Source: Antedon mediterranea
Taxonomy: Eukaryota > Echinodermata > Crinoidea > Comatulida > Antedonidae
DNA: 64,000 nucleotides
Direction of reading: 5' to 3'
Assembly: GCF_964355755.1 (NCBI RefSeq)
Contig: NC_092677.1
Coordinates: 23,282,101-23,346,100, forward strand
The notes below the pieces were generated by a model. That model saw only the letters and a list, made by a program, of their open reading frames with translations, did not search any database and was not told where the DNA came from. Position numbers and translations under genes: made by a program. This document shows, in pieces, positions 60,301-64,000 of the stretch (the first letter of the stretch is position 1; each line of letters starts with the position of its first letter).

Positions 60301-63300
60301 TAGGCCAAGAAGATCCATGATACCACCAGCTGATGAGCTGTCTTGTTTATTGTTGATTGGTGTAATGACTGGTGATGAACCACCAAGACCGCCACCTAAT
60401 AAGTCTAAAATTCCATTGCTCTAAAAAAAAACCAATATAATATGTCTTATTATTTATCAAAAAGTAGTGACCAGTTCTAGAGCATAGGTATTTTACTCTA
60501 TTTATATCAAAATAATATTTAGACTAAACTAGTTATTCAGTTATAAGGGCCATGAGGAGGCCTACTGGCAAATACTAACAAAAATGATAATAGCCTTAGG
60601 TTGGACAATTTTAGAGCTGTCAACCGCATAATTTTAGACTTAATAGACTATGTATTGTATTACAAAATAATGTATTACGGCACCTAAATCTTTGAATTAA
60701 CGGGTGGGCTTATGCCCGAGTGTCTCATTTTCCATGAAAATTAGTCAAAAGTCAGGGGTGGGCTTATACCCGAGTGTCAGTACGGTAAATATCACAATAA
60801 AAGTAAATATTATGTTAGCATGTACTTCATAATATTATATATAATACACCGGGCGATATCCTGGCGGGAGAAGATCAGCATGACCTCTCCTTTGCATTGA
60901 TGTATTTGTTTACCTCTGAAGTTGGTGCAATTGATGACTGATTGTCATTTAAAAGCTGCTCCCCATTTTCCGTTTCATCTAATACCTCTCCATTTGTGTT
61001 AATTTCCATATCTTTGTTCTTGTTCTCCATTGGTGGCATCCTTTCTAGTAAACCAGATCTGATAAAAATATAAGTAGTGACTAATACTTAACATACAATG
61101 AAAATATAAATCCTAAGGCAAAATAATGAAAAAATGACAATGTTGTGGGTATCAGTATCATCTCAATGGATACAAAAAAAAAAAGCGAAAAGCTAAATCA
61201 AAACGATAAAGTAAAACAGCCAGAAAAGTTAGCAGAGCTTTCGGGCAACAATAGCCCTTCATCAGCGCAAATGTAAATGAAAAAATATATATTAGTAGAT
61301 CCCGATTAGTGAATAAAAGTACTGCTGAAAAGATGAGGGCGTATCATTTTGATCTATGTGAGTGTGCGTATAATTGAGGGACTAGTGCTGTTTCGCCGTA
61401 TCATGCTCAGAGTGTTAAAAGGAGTCGCTATCCAATCGAGTATCTACAATACTATGAAAGCCCCAGTTGTCTTAAGGACATTTGCATATCAAGCAGAAGG
61501 TTCCAGGTTCGAATCTCGGGTGGGGTGACTTTTTCTCATCATTTCAAATAAATACATTTTCAGTACAGCGAGCGGTTCACAATTTGTTCTGTGCCTGTTG
61601 TGTTTATATATCATTTTTATACATTTCAATATAACCATGAAAATAGGAATAACCAATGATGCACTAGTATTTACTTAATTTTACCACGGTTGGGTTGGTG
61701 CCTTTAGAAATAACAACAAAAACTGCCTGTCATTCATTTATATCAGCCATGTGATGACAAATTTCACCACAATATGAGGCCTGGCATCACAAAAGCAGCG
61801 CAGAGTCGCAACCCGAACTTTTGAGATATTTGGTTTTGAAGTTCAGAATGTGAAAAACGACCTAACCTACCCATTTTAAAATTTCAATAAAAAACGATAG
61901 TATAAACACTTATCTTTAACATATCAAACTCTTGTTCATAAAAAAATATCACAAGTATGTGTATTTTGCAATTATTTAAGTCGTTTCCATTGAAAATCAT
62001 TAGAAAATTGTATTTTTGTTCACTCAAAGATCAACTTTCTTTACGGCGCTTTTGTACACAAACAACTAACCCGAATCACGTCATGTTTGGTACCTATCTG
62101 TTCGAAAATATATCAGCTACCATAATTTTTAACAACCTAAGGGATTTTTTAAAATCTAGCCAATGAAAATTGGTTTTATTAAGGTGTTAGGTTGCTGAAT
62201 TTTCTAAGAAGAATTTATGAATCATTGACTGTGATTGGCTATAGAGATAAATTACGCTCTCTGAGTGGCTGACGCTTTTGTTTACGATAAGCAGCATGGC
62301 TTCTATCGTGGTTTCTCGAATGAATGTTTCAACATTTTGTGAATATTTAAGAAGTTAATCGTTATTTTTATCCATATATTTTAAAAAAATATCAAAATAT
62401 ATAATATTATGTACCACACAGTGATATATTTTCGACTAGTTTGCCGTTATATTGAGAAGAAAATAGCAAGTTTTGACAGAGAGTCTTGTCGCATTGATCG
62501 GCGGGCTAGGCTAGGCCAAGCTAATCGGCGTCGCTACTTCATTGTTGATTTTCTCAAAATGAAGATTTCCTGAGCTAGAAAGTGACTCGTATGTTTTCAT
62601 TAATAACTCTTCATATAATAAACCAATTTTAATAAACAACGGCTCATTTTAAAGCTTATTAAATATAGATTACGAATATATAAAAATCCAAAAAAATATC
62701 ATTTCCGAAACAACACTACGCCGATTTTGTGATGCCATGCCTCATATATAGGTATGACGAGAACAACTTAAACTAAATTTTTAAGCAACAATGTATAATA
62801 AAGCACAATAATTGGTACAGGTGAGGACGTGCGTCGGCATGAACTTATTGGAGACTGGCTCAACAAAAGAGCCTGGCTTTTCAAAAAAGTGATTCCAATG
62901 CGGATAGTAAAGCCATGAATACATTTTAGCATACACACAAACATCCATCATCCATATATTATTATATTATTAAATTGATGGCTGTAACTAATTAACTTGC
63001 ATCACACATAACAATGGCACTAGGAAAAAGCTTACCGATTTATCATATAACATACCTCATATGATCATAACTTCTTGATAATGCGAAGAATTCTACAGAC
63101 CTCTGTTGTAGTTCCATGTCTAGACTCATTGAAAATGGTGTTAAAATTGTTTGAATTTGCCTGAAATTGGAAACAAAATATATATTTATTGTTCATCTTC
63201 GATAATAAAAAATTTGGAAGAGATCTAAAGTAGAATTGAATTGAAATATTTTATTTATACCGAGTTATGATCAGTGGCTGTGATGTACTAGTACACTGGA

Positions 63301-63970
63301 GTAACCCCCTGCTCGTCTCGAAAGATATACTAGGTTCTTAAAAGTGCACATGAGCTAGATGTGTACACTGGACCTATATAGTCCTTATCCTAGAAGACTA
63401 CCAACAGAAACATGGAGCTAGTGAGCCTCGAACCCTTGCCAATGTTATGGCTACATAACTACGGTCCCACTATCTTCAGGTCTTGTTTTTTGACAAATTA
63501 TAGGTGTGCTTTAAATTTCACTCCTCAATACATTCAGGGGTGCTGTTTGTATTTTGGAAGTTTACCAAATTTAAGAGTGTTGTAAATCGCACTCCTCAAG
63601 GGCGGTTTAGAAATGCGTTAGGTGAGTGATCGCACTCGCTCGCCTTAAAAGACAAGGCCTGTGTCTTAATCGGTAGGTAGGTGTCACAAAACAAATAATA
63701 AATGCTTTTTATTTGTTGAATGGAGAGAAAATGTTAATTCATTGAAAGATTCACCACTGTTCCATTCAACTCATGACCATGTTCTCCCATTCAACTCATA
63801 AATATACTATTAGACACATTTTATACGTTTGTAGTGACTTACTCTTGAGAGCTGGTAAATCGTGTACTTAGCTTCAGTATAGCCTGTAGTACATACTCTT
63901 TTGTCACTTGGTTTAATGACGTTGACTGAAGCATTTTCTCCAATAGATTACACACCTCTGCTTCAGTTAC
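57326..63970 (-). CDS. AP1G1: AP-1 complex gamma-adaptin, C-terminal part (5' end beyond window)
   Basis: Large subunit of the AP-1 clathrin adaptor, which sorts cargo at the trans-Golgi network and endosomes. Six coding exons on the minus strand, in order: 63,970-63,843; 63,160-63,056; 61,058-60,914; 60,420-60,141; 58,222-58,056; 57,526-57,326 (stop TAA at 57,328-57,326). All are GT-AG with matching phases, giving 341 residues. The first two exons are the end of the alpha-solenoid trunk (KLSTRFTSSQ, DMELQQRSVEF, SYDHMR). The third holds LLERMPPMENK and the start of the hinge. The fourth is a Gly/Asn/Gln-rich hinge with ILDLLGGG and MDLLGLD, the latter fitting a clathrin box. The last two form the complete gamma-ear: SIPPITAYERNGIKVEFKFE, SSFIFQAAVPK, QLIKVANPQKQPLRMRYKLS, ending NFPQSIYS. 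AP1G2-type paralogues cannot be excluded, but gamma-1 resemblance is strong. Confidence 0.95.
57800..57995 (-). repeat. tRNA-derived SINE, family A, minus strand
   Basis: Reverse complement of the 20.3 kb family: TACACCGGGTAACCTCC, AGATGTACTAGGGTCTTTAA, then CTCAAACCCTTG (inverted B box) and CGGTTCCACTGTCGC. It is inside the last intron of the adaptin gene. Confidence 0.7.
58261..58604. repeat. 172-bp tandem duplication in an adaptin intron
   Basis: ATCAAGACCAACAGCGATAA occurs at 58,291 and 58,463, 172 bases apart, and the units match almost throughout, including the (TTTA)n lead-in and the TATATATTCAGGTTGAAATT end. Confidence 0.85.
59580..60038. mobile_element. 459-bp MITE with TAA target duplication in an adaptin intron
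   Basis: Inverted ends GGGAGGTTTCGCAACCTTAC and (reverse complement) GAGAGGTTTCGCAATCTTAC continue inward for about 45 bases through CGATAACGAAAACGGATACG. TAA lies immediately outside both ends (59,577-59,579 and 60,039-60,041). Length, TIRs and TWA target fit PIF/Harbinger MITEs. CATATTCGTAA words are repeated inside. Confidence 0.8.
60661..60786. mobile_element. Short MITE-like unit with repeated GGGTGGGCTTAT motif
   Basis: GGGTGGGCTTATGCCCGAGTGTC and GGGTGGGCTTATACCCGAGTGTC... (about 60,703 and 60,758) are direct repeats next to a CAGTACGGTA end and an ATTACGGCACC start. It may be a relic of a TA-flanked element like those at 29.5 and 30.3 kb. Confidence 0.35.
61125..61620 (-). repeat. 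Hammerhead-like dispersed repeat interrupted by a tRNA-like SINE
   Basis: 61,125-61,265 and the terminal GCCTGTTGTGTTTATAT near 61,590-61,610 match the 10.14 kb repeat. On the minus strand 61,232-61,265 has CTGATGA, AGGGC, loop, GCCC, GAAA. Between the two parts, 61,300-61,570, a tRNA-like unit on the plus strand has a good B box GGTTCGAATCTCG (61,509-61,521), so a SINE probably inserted into the older repeat. It lies in an adaptin intron. Confidence 0.55.
63262..63485 (-). repeat. tRNA-derived SINE, family A, minus strand
   Basis: It contains GCTCGTCTCGAAAGATATAC, AAAAGTGCACATGAGCTAGA, CTCGAACCCTTGCCAATG (inverted B box) and TACGGTCCCACTATCTT. It is the fullest of the three family A copies and lies in an adaptin intron. 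Confidence 0.75.
63492..63664 (-). repeat. Dispersed GAGCGAGTGCGATCAC repeat, inverted copy
   Basis: GTGAGTGATCGCACTCGCTC and GCCTTAAAAGACAAGGCCTG are the reverse complement of 52,201-52,250; CACTCCTCAA occurs twice in the body. Confidence 0.5.
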
Positions 63971-64000
63971 CTACAATAAAGCACACAAGATACTGGTTAC

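Overview
This is an A+T-rich animal genome window with large introns, canonical GT-AG splice sites, tRNA-derived SINEs and many small inverted-repeat DNA transposons. Nothing in it is prokaryotic. The gene content and repeat style fit a marine invertebrate deuterostome, most simply an echinoderm, but that is an inference and the species cannot be fixed from this stretch. Two protein-coding loci are supported. LAYOUT: (1) About 1-30,900 holds no exon I can defend. It is intergenic or intronic DNA carrying miniature transposons: GTTTCTGCTGCC-ended PIF/Harbinger-like elements near 5.6, 16.3 and 24.0 kb, a Harbinger-like element with a Myb/SANT-like ORF at 22.6 kb, a decayed pogo/Tigger-like transposase at 18 kb, and derived elements at 29.5 and 30.3 kb. 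It also holds SINE-like units, retroelement tails, hammerhead-like repeats, and a CpG-bearing segment with a perfect CRE near 11.2 kb that may be a minus-strand promoter and 5' exon. (2) About 30,900-54,500 is a plus-strand tandem array of four copies of an SDR39U1-type (TIGR01777/YfcH family) NAD(P)-binding epimerase-like gene. Copies 1 and 3 are intact six-exon genes of 293 codons, the same length I recall for the human protein. Copy 2 has an open frame but lost five codons of its cofactor-binding region. Copy 4 lacks exons 1-2 and has a destroyed splice acceptor. A 147-148-bp satellite, a 71-bp tandem repeat and a transposon separate copies 1 and 2. (3) About 57,300-64,000, minus strand, is the 3' part of an AP-1 complex gamma-adaptin (AP1G1-like) gene: six coding exons for the end of the trunk, the hinge and the complete ear domain. 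Its 5' part lies beyond the right edge. The genes are not functionally linked: one is a putative NAD(P)-dependent oxidoreductase/epimerase, the other a clathrin-adaptor subunit. The main biology is in how the array diversified (promoter duplication with paired CArG boxes, loss of that promoter in copy 2, apparent homogenisation of exon 6) and in transposon families whose ends and interiors are built of iterated short motifs that differ between elements.
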